Source: Xanthomonas sp.
GTDB lineage: Bacteria; Pseudomonadota; Gammaproteobacteria; Xanthomonadales; Xanthomonadaceae
Length of the DNA stretch: 64,000 bases
Direction: 5' to 3'
Assembly: GCA_018262705.1 (NCBI GenBank)
Contig: JADFDQ010000005.1
Coordinates: forward strand, 62,001 to 126,000
Shown piece by piece: positions 1-7,679 of the stretch. Both the position numbers and the translations under genes were made by a program. Within the stretch, counting starts at the first letter, position 1. The number at the start of each line of letters is the position of its first letter. The notes beneath the pieces are model-generated. The model was not told the DNA's origin. It saw only the letters and a program-made list of their open reading frames with translations, and did no database searches.

Positions 1-1299
1 AAAGATCGCGTCGATGAAGTCGTTGGGGGTCAACCCTTCCATCAGGCCCAGGCGGATACCAGGCTTGATCAGCAAGGCACGATGGCCCAGCCCATGCTTG
101 GCGATGAACTTGCCCAGCAGGTCGTCGCCGGCAGCGCCCTTCCCGTCCAGAACCAGAACACCACCATGCCCATGGCGTGCCCACCACTGGATGATTGGGG
201 TGAACAGGTTGAAGGTCTTGCCGCCACCCGTCTTGCCGAAGCCATGGAAGTGGGTGCGCAGCTCGTGGCAGGACAGCCCCATCAACAGACCTCCATCGGG
301 CGAGAACCCATCACCGTAGCCAGTCAACACGCCTCGCGCTTCACCCAGCGGGATGAAACCGGACTTGTCCTTCTCCGCCTGTTCGGCCTGGCGCTGCCGC
401 TTCTCGGCGTTCGTGTTGCCCAGGGTCCTGAAATCGCCCATGCCAATATTGCTCTGATACAGAAGGCGCAGCGCACGCATTTGCTCCTGCTTGTGGTTCC
501 ACCACACAGGCATCAAGCACCCAAGGAACGCCCAATACAACGGTTGCGCCCAAACGGGCAGCAGGATCCTGGCGATCGTCGATGTGATCAGGAAGAACGC
601 CATCACCTTGAATGTGCCCAGGAAGAACTGCTTGGTGGTGTCGCGCTTACCGATGAAGAGGAAGGCGACGAACGCCAGCACGGCCACGGGGATCGCGACC
701 TTGACCAATCCACCCGTGAGCCCACCACCCATCGCCAGGATCTGGGAAGCCTGGGAACCGGCTCCCATGAACTTGTCCAGGAGCAGCCCAAACGCAGGCA
801 CGAGCACCGCGCCAGCCAGCACCATGCGGTTGCCCTTGGCGCCAATGGCGGACCACAGCGCGATAAACAACCCCAGCATGCTGACGCCCGACAGGTAAGC
901 CACCACCTTGCCAATATTCATGAGCCAAGGGTGCGCCGACGCTGTCCAGGCGAAAGCCAGGGAAGATGTGGCCAGCACTGTCAGCACGGTCATCAGCGCC
1001 ATCAATGCGGGTGCGATAGCAGACTGCGATCCTTGCAGGGTTTCGTCGACCAGCAACACGGATGCCAGGGACCGCCCTTCCTTCGTGCCCCACCAGCGGC
1101 CATGCAGATCGCGCAGGTCGCCGGCAACCGGAACCATGACCGGCTTGCCTTGCGCATCCAGCTCGGGCTTGCCGTCCTCGTCGTAGGCCGGCACCCGCGT
1201 CGGCACATCGTGCCGGCTAGCGACACTGCGGGCAAATTCCTTGGCCTGGTTCAGGCGGGCCTGGATCGGCAGCCAGCCAGCGAATTTCTTCATGCTCAT
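1..1299 (-). CDS. Conjugative coupling ATPase (TraD/VirD4-like), C-terminus beyond window
   Basis: This frame is open for 433 codons and runs off the left edge, so the C-terminal part is missing. The N-terminal third holds several hydrophobic segments (about residues 100-250), so the protein is anchored in the inner membrane. A Walker A motif, GFGKTGGGKT, follows near residue 363, and a strand LVLDGKG some 30 residues later. This layout (membrane domain, then P-loop ATPase) fits type IV coupling proteins, which bring the relaxase-DNA complex to the secretion channel. The start at 1299 has a GGGGAG ribosome site 7 nt upstream; a second ATG lies two codons later. It is the last visible gene of a minus-strand transfer operon. 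The subfamily is not resolved. Confidence 0.75.
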   Translation of the reverse strand, partial: MSMKKFAGWLPIQARLNQAKEFARSVASRHDVPTRVPAYDEDGKPELDAQGKPVMVPVAGDLRDLHGRWWGTKEGRSLASVLLVDETLQGSQSAIAPALMALMTVLTVLATSSLAFAWTASAHPWLMNIGKVVAYLSGVSMLGLFIALWSAIGAKGNRMVLAGAVLVPAFGLLLDKFMGAGSQASQILAMGGGLTGGLVKVAIPVAVLAFVAFLFIGKRDTTKQFFLGTFKVMAFFLITSTIARILLPVWAQPLYWAFLGCLMPVWWNHKQEQMRALRLLYQSNIGMGDFRTLGNTNAEKRQRQAEQAEKDKSGFIPLGEARGVLTGYGDGFSPDGGLLMGLSCHELRTHFHGFGKTGGGKTFNLFTPIIQWWARHGHGGVLVLDGKGAAGDDLLGKFIAKHGLGHRALLIKPGIRLGLMEGLTPNDFIDAIF

Positions 1300-1317
1300 C
1301 GTGTTGCTCCCCTGTTG

Positions 1318-1869
1318 TTAGATGCCGAGCTGGTTTGCACAGGCAGTTGAAAACGCCTGAACCTGCTTGTCGCTTTGAAGGAGCCCAGGCCCCACCTTGG
1401 CCAGATTGGCGCGAAACTGCTGGCAGTTCTTTTCCGTGATTTGCGGCCCGTTAGCTTTGGCCGCGGGCTTGTTCGCATCGGCTGTCTGATGAACGCTGGT
1501 AGAGGCTGGGAAGACGGGCATTGCCCCCGAACCAGGAGTGATGGCCCATATCCCAATGAGCGCTGCGATATAGATCACCGAGCACAGGATCATGGCGGCA
1601 ATCGTCGACAGGACGGCGATGTCCTTTCGCAGGCCACGACGAAAGTGTTCGCTTGCGACTTGCTGCATCTGGATCTTCGGAAGACCGTAGTCTTTCGATG
1701 AGGGAAGCCGGCGCTCCTCGTTGTCCAACCAGAAATCCGGTGCCTGCTGCATCTCCTCGGGCTTGGCCACGATCAGCCCGCCCAGGAAGTTGAACAACCA
1801 GGATGCTGGCGTGATCCTGGTCAGCGTGTTGTAGATGCGCCCATAGGCGGCTTGAAGTGCAAGGATCAT
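1318..1869 (-). CDS. Membrane protein of the transfer operon, function unknown
   Basis: The product is 183 aa. It has a short hydrophobic stretch near residue 20 and a strong membrane segment at about residues 95-120 (ending IYIAALIGIWAI), followed by a soluble C-terminus with two cysteines that could pair. The chosen ATG at 1869 has GGAGA about 8 nt upstream. An upstream extension of the frame would run through the promoter and is rejected. It lies 18 nt before the coupling ATPase gene, so it is probably part of the same transfer apparatus. No family was recognised. Confidence 0.65.
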   Translation of the reverse strand: MILALQAAYGRIYNTLTRITPASWLFNFLGGLIVAKPEEMQQAPDFWLDNEERRLPSSKDYGLPKIQMQQVASEHFRRGLRKDIAVLSTIAAMILCSVIYIAALIGIWAITPGSGAMPVFPASTSVHQTADANKPAAKANGPQITEKNCQQFRANLAKVGPGLLQSDKQVQAFSTACANQLGI

Positions 1870-1891
1870 CGTGGGTCTCCTGTATTCTTTA

Positions 1892-1919
1892 GTCCTATCC
1901 CCATCCGGCCCGCTGTCAA
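1892..1919 (-). promoter_or_regulatory. Type A promoter/operator (TTGACAGCGGGCCG)
   Basis: TTGACA at 1919-1914 is followed directly by GCGGGCCG and, 16 bp after the -35, by TAGGAC. The -35 overlaps the stop codon of the upstream gene. The same TTGACAGCGGGCCG string recurs at 3842-3829 and 14977-14964. Here the leader is about 20 nt and contains a GGAGA ribosome site, unlike the other copies. Confidence 0.55.
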
Positions 1920-2752
1920 GGCTGGTCGCCAAATAGAGCGTGGATCTGGTCGATCTGCTGTTTCTCACGCGAACCGATCTCGCTCTTGGGGCTGACCGCC
2001 TCCGAGGTCGTGCGCTTGGCCGGTGGCGTCCTCACGGCAACTGCCGATGATGGTGCGGACTTCAGCGTGGGCGCCGTCTTCGGCATCACCTCCTGCTCGG
2101 GCGCCGGCTCTTCAACAACAGGGATGGAGGGAACCCGTGATGCTTCTGCCCGAGGATCGTGCGCAGGCGTGGGGCTGGCGGGTGGCAGTTGCGGCACGAA
2201 ACCGCCGCCCGCCGGTGGAATGACTGGCATGGCTGGCATGGGCTCGGGCTGTTCGACCGCGGGCGCTTGTTTACCATCCACTGGACCCGGCTCGTGCTGC
2301 TGTTCAGCCGCCTGTGGCTCAACGGCGCCACTAGCCGCCGGGATCACCATCACCGGCGCCACCGGCTGGCGGGTCTCCGCGTGGCCCGCATCCCTGGACC
2401 ACACCCACCAGCCGGCGGCACCGACGACAACAAGAGCGACGGACACCAGCCCGATGACCATGGGGCGCTTGCTGCTCTCCCCCGTGGTCTGGACCTTCTC
2501 CTTCAGTTTCTTGCCCTGGCCCTTCAGGACATCGGCGGCACGCGACGCCGCGGCCAGTCCAGCCTTCGCTGCGCGTTGTGCGTGTTCGGCCGCCTGCTTG
2601 GCCTTGGCGTCCAGTAGAGCGGCTGCCTCCTCGTTGATCAGGCCGACATGGTCTGGAGTAGGTGCTTCGGCAGGCGCAGCGCTCGATGCCTGGGGGCTGC
2701 CCTCCAGGTCATCGTCATCATCGAACATCGAGCCGAACTTGTTGCTGGACAT
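1916..2752 (-). CDS. Single-pass membrane protein with Pro/Ala-rich periplasmic domain
   Basis: The product is 278 aa. An acidic N-terminus (DDDDD near residue 11) and an Ala-rich helical cytoplasmic segment of about 90 residues are followed by one membrane helix (VIGLVSVALVVVGAAGWWVW, near residue 100). A long low-complexity Pro/Ala/Glu-rich tail follows. This topology resembles the VirB10/TraB or DotG-like bridge proteins of type IV secretion systems, but the conserved C-terminal domain of those families is not visible, so only the topology is claimed. It is cotranscribed with the lipoprotein gene 10 nt upstream. Confidence 0.6.
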   Translation of the reverse strand: MSSNKFGSMFDDDDDLEGSPQASSAAPAEAPTPDHVGLINEEAAALLDAKAKQAAEHAQRAAKAGLAAASRAADVLKGQGKKLKEKVQTTGESSKRPMVIGLVSVALVVVGAAGWWVWSRDAGHAETRQPVAPVMVIPAASGAVEPQAAEQQHEPGPVDGKQAPAVEQPEPMPAMPVIPPAGGGFVPQLPPASPTPAHDPRAEASRVPSIPVVEEPAPEQEVMPKTAPTLKSAPSSAVAVRTPPAKRTTSEAVSPKSEIGSREKQQIDQIHALFGDQP

Positions 2753-2762
2753 GTCTGGCCCC

Positions 2763-3434
2763 TTACTTCACTTCAGGCATGGGGCTGACGATCAGCACCG
2801 GCGCAGGACCGTTGACGGATTTCACCGACACCTGGCGGTTGGTGAGCTGGGGCGCCAGCTGACTGCCCAGCCAGCTGCGGTCAGCCTCGTTGCCGATGAT
2901 CTGCACGGTGATCGGCATCGTCTGCTTGTTCAGCGTCTTGGCCAGCTCTGACACCACGGCCTGGATGTCGCGGTGATGGGAAGCGACCTTGGCCGCGTCC
3001 AGATCCATGGTCAGGCCACTGGCTGCCTTGGTGGCCTTGCCATCGACCTCTACGGTCTTCTCGTCGACGCGGACGATCGCGCCGACGCTGACCTTGCCCT
3101 GCAGCGCACGGAAGTCCGCCAGCTGCTGTTGGTAGGCCTGGATCCCTACCGCGGTGCCAGACACGATGCAGCCAGCAGCCGCCTGTCCAAGGTTCACACC
3201 GCCGCCGAAGCCCAACATTTTGCCGACCAGTGCCATGCCGACGGTGGTGGCAGCGCCAACACCGCAGCCCTTGAGGCCAGCTCGGACGGCGCCGTGGCGG
3301 GCCTCCGCCTTCTGCTCGGCAGACACGGGCGGCTTGTTGGTGGACGACTTGCCCATGGGGCCGATGACACCGGTAGTGGCGCAACCAGACAGGGCCAGCG
3401 AGGCGGCGATTGAGAGAGTAAGGATCTTCTTCAT
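2763..3434 (-). CDS. Lipoprotein with glycine-rich central segment, transfer-linked
   Basis: The product is 223 aa. The N-terminus is a clear lipoprotein signal (MKKILTLSIAASLALSGC, lipobox LSGC at residue 18). The middle has a glycine-rich hydrophobic stretch (about residues 55-95) like those that span or insert into membranes. The C-terminal part (about 100-220) resembles an OmpA/BON-type fold in being alternately charged and hydrophobic, but no diagnostic motif was found. The start codon overlaps the stop of the upstream RHH gene as TAATG, indicating translational coupling. It may be an outer-membrane component of the conjugation channel. Confidence 0.65.
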   Translation of the reverse strand: MKKILTLSIAASLALSGCATTGVIGPMGKSSTNKPPVSAEQKAEARHGAVRAGLKGCGVGAATTVGMALVGKMLGFGGGVNLGQAAAGCIVSGTAVGIQAYQQQLADFRALQGKVSVGAIVRVDEKTVEVDGKATKAASGLTMDLDAAKVASHHRDIQAVVSELAKTLNKQTMPITVQIIGNEADRSWLGSQLAPQLTNRQVSVKSVNGPAPVLIVSPMPEVK

Positions 3435-3808
3435 TAGGTGCTCCGGTGTGGGGAAGAGAAAAGTTCGGCCAGCGACGAGTTGGAGCCGGGGGCCTGTGGC
3501 AGGGCGCTGATCAACTCGCGCAGGAAGGCGTCCTGGGATGCAGTCAGCCGCTCGCTCATGGCCATCAGGGCTTCCAGGACGAAGCTCTTGATCTCGGCGC
3601 GGGTCTGCTCCAGCTGTTCGCTGTGTTCCTTGCGGATCGTCAGAAGCTGGTCCTTGATGGACCTGGCTTCCTCCTCGTCCAGCTCCCGCATTGCAAGTCG
3701 TCGCAGCCACTCCGACGGCCCGATCCCCAGGGCTTCAGCCCGTCGCTGGATCAGTGCGTCGATGTCGCGGGAAAAACGAACCTGCCGTTGTCGTGTGGTC
3801 TCTGCCAT
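3434..3808 (-). CDS. Ribbon-helix-helix DNA-binding protein (possible relaxosome accessory)
   Basis: The product is 124 aa. Residues about 7-43 (RQVRFSRDIDALIQRRAEAL and on to WLRRLAMREL) have the strand-helix-helix pattern of MobC/TraY-like RHH proteins. A charged coiled coil follows. It is the first gene of the minus-strand transfer operon and sits beside a palindrome-rich region (3849-4034), which fits a role in relaxosome assembly, autoregulation, or both. The ATG lies only 6 nt after the inferred -10, so the mRNA may be leaderless. Confidence 0.6.
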   Translation of the reverse strand: MAETTRQRQVRFSRDIDALIQRRAEALGIGPSEWLRRLAMRELDEEEARSIKDQLLTIRKEHSEQLEQTRAEIKSFVLEALMAMSERLTASQDAFLRELISALPQAPGSNSSLAELFSSPHRST

Positions 3809-3814
3809 GCTTCC

Positions 3815-3842
3815 AGCAAAGCCTGTTTCGGCCCGCTGTCAA
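3815..3842 (-). promoter_or_regulatory. Type A promoter/operator for the transfer operon
   Basis: TTGACAGCGGGCCG at 3842-3829 has the -35 at 3842-3837 and a -10-like TTTGCT at 3820-3815 (16-bp spacing). The ATG at 3808 lies just 6 nt beyond, where transcription would start. Confidence 0.5.
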
Positions 3843-3848
3843 GTGCAG

Positions 3849-3984
3849 TGATACCAGCAGCGCAAAGCAGCACATTCAGGTCTTTCAGCGCCCAACTACG
3901 GCAATTGCTGGTATCACCCCTGATACCAGCCGAATTGCTTTCGATTCAATTCTTTAGGCACACCAGACGCGCATCCTGGTATCA
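3849..3984. repeat. Four copies of CTGGTATCA, two forming a palindrome
   Basis: TGATACCAGC occurs at 3849-3858. GCTGGTATCA at 3907-3916 and TGATACCAGC at 3921-3930 form a perfect 10-bp inverted repeat around CCCC. CCTGGTATCA occurs at 3975-3984. All four lie in the intergenic space between divergent genes, one of which encodes an RHH protein. They are candidate operator, iteron or oriT sites. Confidence 0.6.
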
Positions 3985-4010
3985 CCACAAGGTGCGTTTG
4001 GTGTGTATCA

Positions 4011-4034
4011 ATTTTGTTTCGCGCAAAACAAAAT
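4011..4034. repeat. 24-bp imperfect palindrome, AT arms with CGCGC centre
   Basis: The arms ATTTTGTTT and AAAACAAAAT flank CGCGC. It sits 27 bp after the last CTGGTATCA copy and 87 bp before a type A-like promoter. Such a structure next to transfer genes could be part of oriT or a protein-binding site. It lacks the flanking run expected for a terminator. Confidence 0.45.
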
Positions 4035-4120
4035 CCCCGACCTGTCAGTGCCAGGCTAGCCAGTGAAATGCGAGGCTGCCGAATGTTTTTCGGCAAGCCC
4101 AAGCGTGAACCCGGCCAGCC

Positions 4121-4148
4121 TTGACAGCGAGGCGGTCCATGGTTCCAT
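4121..4148 (+). promoter_or_regulatory. Weak type A-like promoter, divergent from 3842
   Basis: TTGACAGCGAGGCG at 4121-4134 differs from the type A core at two positions. A -10-like TTCCAT lies at 4143-4148 (16-bp spacing). If real, translation of the next gene starts at the ATG at 4177 rather than at 4147. Confidence 0.35.
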
Positions 4149-4521
4149 GGATGAAGCGCAAACAAACAAAATTGAAATGAAATATCCGACTTCAGGAAAG
4201 GTAGGCAGGCCAACTATCGGCGAAGTGGCAATGACTTCCACCGAACGCAGCCGTAGGTATCGGAAGGAAGGCATAGCTCGCCGCCATTCTTCTTTTGACC
4301 TCGCCACCACAGCCCATCAGGAATTGGTGCGCACAGCAGACAGGGCTGGCGTATCAGCAACTGGTGCCCTTCTGGCTGGTATCCACCTGATCTCGCGAAT
4401 GGACAGCGACGAACTGGCAACGCTGGTCAGAACCGCGGCCAGGCTGCACGGCCAGCGCGTCGAGATTACCGATGAGGGTGGTCAGGCCTCCCGCGTTCCC
4501 ATCGGTGGCTATGGGAGCTAG
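4147..4521 (+). CDS. Small plasmid-type regulator-like protein
   Basis: The product is 124 aa from the ATG at 4147; ATG 4177 and ATG 4063 are in-frame alternatives. It contains a GRPTIGEVAMTSTERSRRYR stretch, a pattern frequent in small plasmid proteins with an RHH-like fold (GRP-x-G followed by an arginine-rich turn). A helical segment with conserved hydrophobics follows. It is 2 nt upstream of the HNH gene and probably in one operon with it. The facing RHH gene and palindromes suggest a control region shared by both directions. Function is inferred only. Confidence 0.5.
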   Translation: MDEAQTNKIEMKYPTSGKVGRPTIGEVAMTSTERSRRYRKEGIARRHSSFDLATTAHQELVRTADRAGVSATGALLAGIHLISRMDSDELATLVRTAARLHGQRVEITDEGGQASRVPIGGYGS

Positions 4522-4523
4522 CA

Positions 4524-5624
4524 ATGGACGACGAACTGTTCCTGCTCTTTCGATCGCAGCTGGAGACCATCGCCCACCCCCAACCAGGGAAGCAGACTGA
4601 GTTCTGGCGACACCGCCTAATGGACTTGTCCTGCGTCTACTGTGGATGCGATCTGGTGCGCATGAAGCATCGAGAGAGCAATCCCAACGCCTCCATCCTC
4701 CATGTCGAACACCTGGTGGCGCGCAAGCATGGCGGTAGCCATCATGAGGCCAACCTTGTTCCATCCTGCGCAAACTGCAACGCAAGCAAGCGCAACCTTG
4801 ACTGGCTTCAGTGGCATCAGGCACCGACCCTGGAGGAAATTGAGGCGCTGGACGCCCGCAGGCTCCGAGCCCTGGCATGGTCGGCCAACCATCTGCTTCG
4901 CAACCCGAAACTTGGCAAGCGAAAGGACACAGTCGAGCGCCACCTAGCGAAACGCTGGGCCCACCCTCGATGCACGGTTTTCGCGGCGCTCATAGATGAT
5001 GTGGGGTTGATCGGCTGGGAAGGGGCTGCCCCGCCAACCCATGATGTTCATGGAATTCTGCTAGCCCATGGTGCGCGCCGTCATGCGGGCCACACCGTAT
5101 TCCTTCCACCCCACCGCTTCCACGACGCCATCTGGGCACTCATCGACCACAACGCCCTGGTCCGCCAGGTCGAGATGCCAGGACACCCTGACCCAACGCC
5201 AGACGCACCAGGGGACGCGCAGTGGCCAATCACATTCTCCAGCGTGCTCGATGTGAAGCGCCGCAGGCCAAAGATCCAGCCAATCCGCAAGCCACGGATC
5301 GAGCGGCCGATGGACTGGGGCCAGCGCCTGCTGATCGAGCTGCGCAGCAACTGGGTGCCCAATGGGAAGTTCGACTGGGACTGGGTGAACAAGCACAAGG
5401 AGACCGATTGCGCTTGGGCCCGGAAGGAGCGCGAGCGTCTTACGCGGGAGCATCGAGAGCTACAGGAAGCGGTGGACGCCCTGCCCCCACCGTTCACCGT
5501 CGACTACTTCCTGCAGGAACTTGACCGGCGACTGGCGAACCCGAAACCAGGCGACCCATTGGAGCGCCTGGCCAGGGAACACGGTATCGAAGTCAATTCC
5601 GACCCTGCTTGCTGTCAGGGTTGA
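4524..5624 (+). CDS. HNH endonuclease
   Basis: The product is 366 aa. The HNH core lies at about residues 37-90: a CVYCG zinc knuckle, then HVEHLVARKHGGSHHEANLV with the catalytic His and Asn, then CANCNASKRN as the second zinc pair. Fold and motif order match McrA-type HNH nucleases. The remaining 270 residues carry no recognised domain but include several Trp-rich and basic stretches. The ATG is preceded by GGGAG. Its last 32 bp overlap the convergent ankyrin gene. On a mobile element it could be a homing-type or defence nuclease; the target is unknown. Confidence 0.8.
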   Translation: MDDELFLLFRSQLETIAHPQPGKQTEFWRHRLMDLSCVYCGCDLVRMKHRESNPNASILHVEHLVARKHGGSHHEANLVPSCANCNASKRNLDWLQWHQAPTLEEIEALDARRLRALAWSANHLLRNPKLGKRKDTVERHLAKRWAHPRCTVFAALIDDVGLIGWEGAAPPTHDVHGILLAHGARRHAGHTVFLPPHRFHDAIWALIDHNALVRQVEMPGHPDPTPDAPGDAQWPITFSSVLDVKRRRPKIQPIRKPRIERPMDWGQRLLIELRSNWVPNGKFDWDWVNKHKETDCAWARKERERLTREHRELQEAVDALPPPFTVDYFLQELDRRLANPKPGDPLERLAREHGIEVNSDPACCQG

Positions 5625-6156
5625 TATCGCACTTGGCGAAGAACGCGTTCAGGACATGGGCCTCCGGGCTGTCCTTGGTGTTCCTCATCCACTCCAGCAC
5701 GAATGCCGTTTCATTCATGCGCTTGTGCATCGCCTCCACGAGTGAAGGCGGCAGTCCCTTGCCATCGCAGCAGGCCGCAGGCACACGACGCTGCGCGTCC
5801 CACACATCAACCCGGGCGCCGTGCTCCAGCAGCAGGTCCACGATCTGCTCCTGCGGCGTTTTCTTGCCCGCCATGTTCGCGCGATGCCAGGCCGGTGTAT
5901 TTCGCACCTGGGCGTAGCCAAAGCACGCCAGGTGAAGTGCCGTCAGGCCGGTGATGGTGGCCTGGTTGACTGTGTCGGGAGTGAGGTTCCCGCGCACGGC
6001 GCCCAGGTCGCCGGCAATGATTGCGCGATGAAGCGGGCTCAGGCTCATCGGGCCTTGGGGCTTGGGTTTGGCATACGCCTTCGCCATCCAGGCACGGTTG
6101 GCAGCGGCACGCTCGGCGATCGCCGCACGCTCCTCGTCGGTTCGGAATGCATACAT
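5593..6156 (-). CDS. Ankyrin-repeat protein
   Basis: The product is 187 aa. Ankyrin consensus is visible at about residues 38-75 (LSPLHRAIIAGDLGAVRGNL, then ITGLTALHLACFGYAQV) and 105-120 (IVDLLLEHGARVDVWDAQRR). The N-terminus is a basic, Ala-rich helix and there is no signal peptide, so the product is cytoplasmic. The start has GGAGA upstream in the leader GGAGACCCACC also seen before the genes at 7055 and 1869. A type B promoter lies 50-75 bp upstream. It lacks the PKRRGMRL tail found on two ankyrin proteins further along the element. Confidence 0.75.
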   Translation of the reverse strand: MYAFRTDEERAAIAERAAANRAWMAKAYAKPKPQGPMSLSPLHRAIIAGDLGAVRGNLTPDTVNQATITGLTALHLACFGYAQVRNTPAWHRANMAGKKTPQEQIVDLLLEHGARVDVWDAQRRVPAACCDGKGLPPSLVEAMHKRMNETAFVLEWMRNTKDSPEAHVLNAFFAKCDINPDSKQGRN

Positions 6157-6202
6157 GGTGGGTCTCCATTGTTGTCGGAAGCCGGATGGCGCCCTCCCAT
6201 TC

Positions 6203-6231
6203 CATGCAAACCGGTTTCATAGTTTTGTCAA
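6203..6231 (-). promoter_or_regulatory. Type B promoter/operator (TTGACA-N17-TGCATG)
   Basis: TTGACA at 6231-6226, a 17-bp spacer, then TGCATG at 6208-6203. The spacer and -10 region carry the near-palindrome ATGAAACCGGTTTGCAT. The layout is identical at 10677, 37978 and 39558 and similar at 6992. Confidence 0.55.
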
Positions 6232-6239
6232 GGGCGTGG

Positions 6240-6653
6240 TCAGTCCTCGCCCGGGAACATGATCGTAAGCACGGGTTCGCCCTTATCGCCTGGATGGATA
6301 GACAGCACCAGGCTCACGCATCGAGGCAGGATCCCACAGCCAGTCCTGGGCACCCGCAACAAGTCGAAGGCAAGTGTGCTGGACTGGGGATCGCTGTGGG
6401 CAGCGAACCGGGCCACTGCCAGTAGATCACGCAGCCTGGCTTCCTGATCCTGTGAAACCTGCTTGCGCTCGCTGTCTTCCAGCGTCCAGGCCACGCAGTC
6501 CTCGAACACACGCGAGGTCATCGCCATCGGAATACGGAAGCCCGCCTCATGGCGCGGCTGATTAGGGACGGCTACAAGCACGCCATCGGCCAGCGCCTGG
6601 GCGCGGCTGTAGCTTGAAACAACATCGGCGTGGGTAAACAGCGGTTCGTTCAT
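6240..6653 (-). CDS. DUF6573 family protein
   Basis: The product is 137 aa. The sequence follows the DUF6573 pattern seen on many conjugative plasmids: an N-terminal SYSRAQALADGVLV, then AGFRIPMAMTSRVFEDCVAW, a QDQEARLRDLL helix, and a C-terminal strand region ending KGEPVLTIMFPGED. The biochemical role of this family is not known. It is a soluble single-domain protein. AGGA lies about 9 nt before the ATG. A promoter for the next gene downstream begins within 10 nt of its stop. Confidence 0.75.
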   Translation of the reverse strand: MNEPLFTHADVVSSYSRAQALADGVLVAVPNQPRHEAGFRIPMAMTSRVFEDCVAWTLEDSERKQVSQDQEARLRDLLAVARFAAHSDPQSSTLAFDLLRVPRTGCGILPRCVSLVLSIHPGDKGEPVLTIMFPGED

Positions 6654-6991
6654 GGGTTGTGTCCTGATTGTCCTTGCTCGTTTCTCAAATGGCCCTGCCC
6701 AGGGCAGCGCCTGGCGATGCTCTGGAATGGAGACCCCACGGCCCCGCAGGCAGGCGCGGTCAATAGAGGAAGTGGAAGGGCTGGCGCGGGCCGGAGCTCG
6801 CCGGTTTCATCGGCGGCGACTACACGGGCCCTGGAACGGCTATTGACCGGAGAAGCCGAACGCAGGGGCTGCAAGCGAGGGATACGCGCGCAGCGGAGCG
6901 AAGTCAGCCAGGGATGGCCAGCACTTTTACGCTCGTCTTATTCGTCGCATCAAGCAATGAATTGAAATGCGCGATGCGTCCTGTTTTCCCC
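6654..6991. other. Intergenic, no gene recognised
   Basis: No open frame here has a credible start, composition or motif. The right end (about 6940-6975) contains GAATTGAAATG with flanking bases that recur, on the other strand, upstream of the type B promoter at 10677. This suggests an upstream promoter element. Confidence 0.5.
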
Positions 6992-7020
6992 TTGACATTC
7001 ATGCAAATCCGGTTTTCATG
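6992..7020 (+). promoter_or_regulatory. Type B promoter with upstream GAATTGAAATG element
   Basis: TTGACA at 6992-6997 and TTCATG at 7015-7020 (17-bp spacing). CATGCAAATCCGGTTTTCATG-like half-sites form a dyad around the CCGG centre. GAATTGAAATG lies about 35 bp upstream of the -35. Confidence 0.55.
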
Positions 7021-7054
7021 AATGCATAGACCCACCACGCGCAGGAGACCCACC

Positions 7055-7234
7055 ATGCAGACCATCCTCGATACAGTTCTCCATCCCATCGACACTTGGC
7101 GCACCACGGACAACATGGCCCTGTGGATCGGCGGCTACATCGCCGCGGCCCTGGCTACGGTGGGCGTGTGCTGGGCCGCCTGGGCGTTTGTCAGCGGACT
7201 GTTTGACCAGGCCACCAAGGTCGCGGGGATCTGA
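7055..7234 (+). CDS. Small single-pass membrane protein
   Basis: The product is 59 aa with one strong membrane helix (LWIGGYIAAALATVGVCWAA, about residues 24-43) after a polar N-terminus. AGGAGA in the leader fixes the start at 7055. It heads a plus-strand operon of short membrane proteins that leads into a PilS-like pilin, so a part in the conjugative pilus or its pore is plausible. No family was recognised. Confidence 0.6.
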   Translation: MQTILDTVLHPIDTWRTTDNMALWIGGYIAAALATVGVCWAAWAFVSGLFDQATKVAGI

Positions 7235-7235
7235 C

Positions 7236-7493
7236 ATGCATGCCCTGATCCGACCATTGCCACCCAGTCCCGCGCTTGGGCATGCGCTGCTGTTCATTGC
7301 CGTCTTGCTCCCGCTCCTTGTAGCCGCCTGGCCAGCCCTGTTGGGATCGGCCCTATCCACGGGCCTGAGCCTGCGAACCATGGGACGGCTGCGTTGGGGC
7401 AACACCCCGCCGGATCCACTGCTCAACCTCTGCGTGCTCGCCATGGTGGCGTGGTGCGCAGGCCTGCTCTACTTCTCGGGAGGAATGCCATGA
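7236..7493 (+). CDS. Small two-helix membrane protein
   Basis: The product is 85 aa. Helix 1 lies at about residues 13-40 (ALGHALLFIAVLLPLLVAAW) and helix 2 at about 60-82 (LLNLCVLAMVAWCAGLLYF). The ATG begins 1 nt after the stop of the preceding gene, and its own stop overlaps the next ATG (ATGCCATGA region), so the three genes are translationally coupled. Two membrane helices with a short basic loop recall holin- or pore-like accessory proteins of conjugation systems, but nothing more specific can be claimed. Confidence 0.55.
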   Translation: MHALIRPLPPSPALGHALLFIAVLLPLLVAAWPALLGSALSTGLSLRTMGRLRWGNTPPDPLLNLCVLAMVAWCAGLLYFSGGMP

Positions 7494-7624
7494 AAGTGAA
7501 ACGCCTGATCAACTTCGCCCTGTTCGCCATCTTCGCCATCGGGGTGTGCTACCTCTCCGACGATGTCCAGGCGAACTGGAACCAGATCGCCGTCTCCATC
7601 GACCACATCAACGCAACGACCTGA
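7490..7624 (+). CDS. Small membrane or exported protein
   Basis: The product is 44 aa. The basic N-terminus MKVKRLINFALFAIFAIGVC is a signal-anchor or signal peptide, followed by about 20 polar residues. The start ATG overlaps the stop of the preceding gene (ATGA). AGGA lies 8 nt upstream. Too short for family assignment; the coupling and context argue that it is translated. Confidence 0.5.
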   Translation: MKVKRLINFALFAIFAIGVCYLSDDVQANWNQIAVSIDHINATT

Positions 7625-7644
7625 ACCCTGTTTCACAACTGGAC

Positions 7645-7672
7645 TTGTCAGCGGGCCGTTTTCTGGTTGGAT
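7645..7672 (+). promoter_or_regulatory. Type A promoter variant (TTGTCAGCGGGCCG)
   Basis: TTGTCA at 7645-7650 followed by GCGGGCCG, and TTGGAT at 7667-7672 (16-bp spacing). The ATG at 7680 is 7 nt beyond the -10, where the RNA would begin. Confidence 0.45.
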
Positions 7673-7679
7673 GGGGGGT

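Noticed and set aside
82-1350. Long plus-strand frame opposite the coupling ATPase
   Set aside because: It is antisense to a complete Walker A ATPase frame and has no motif of its own.
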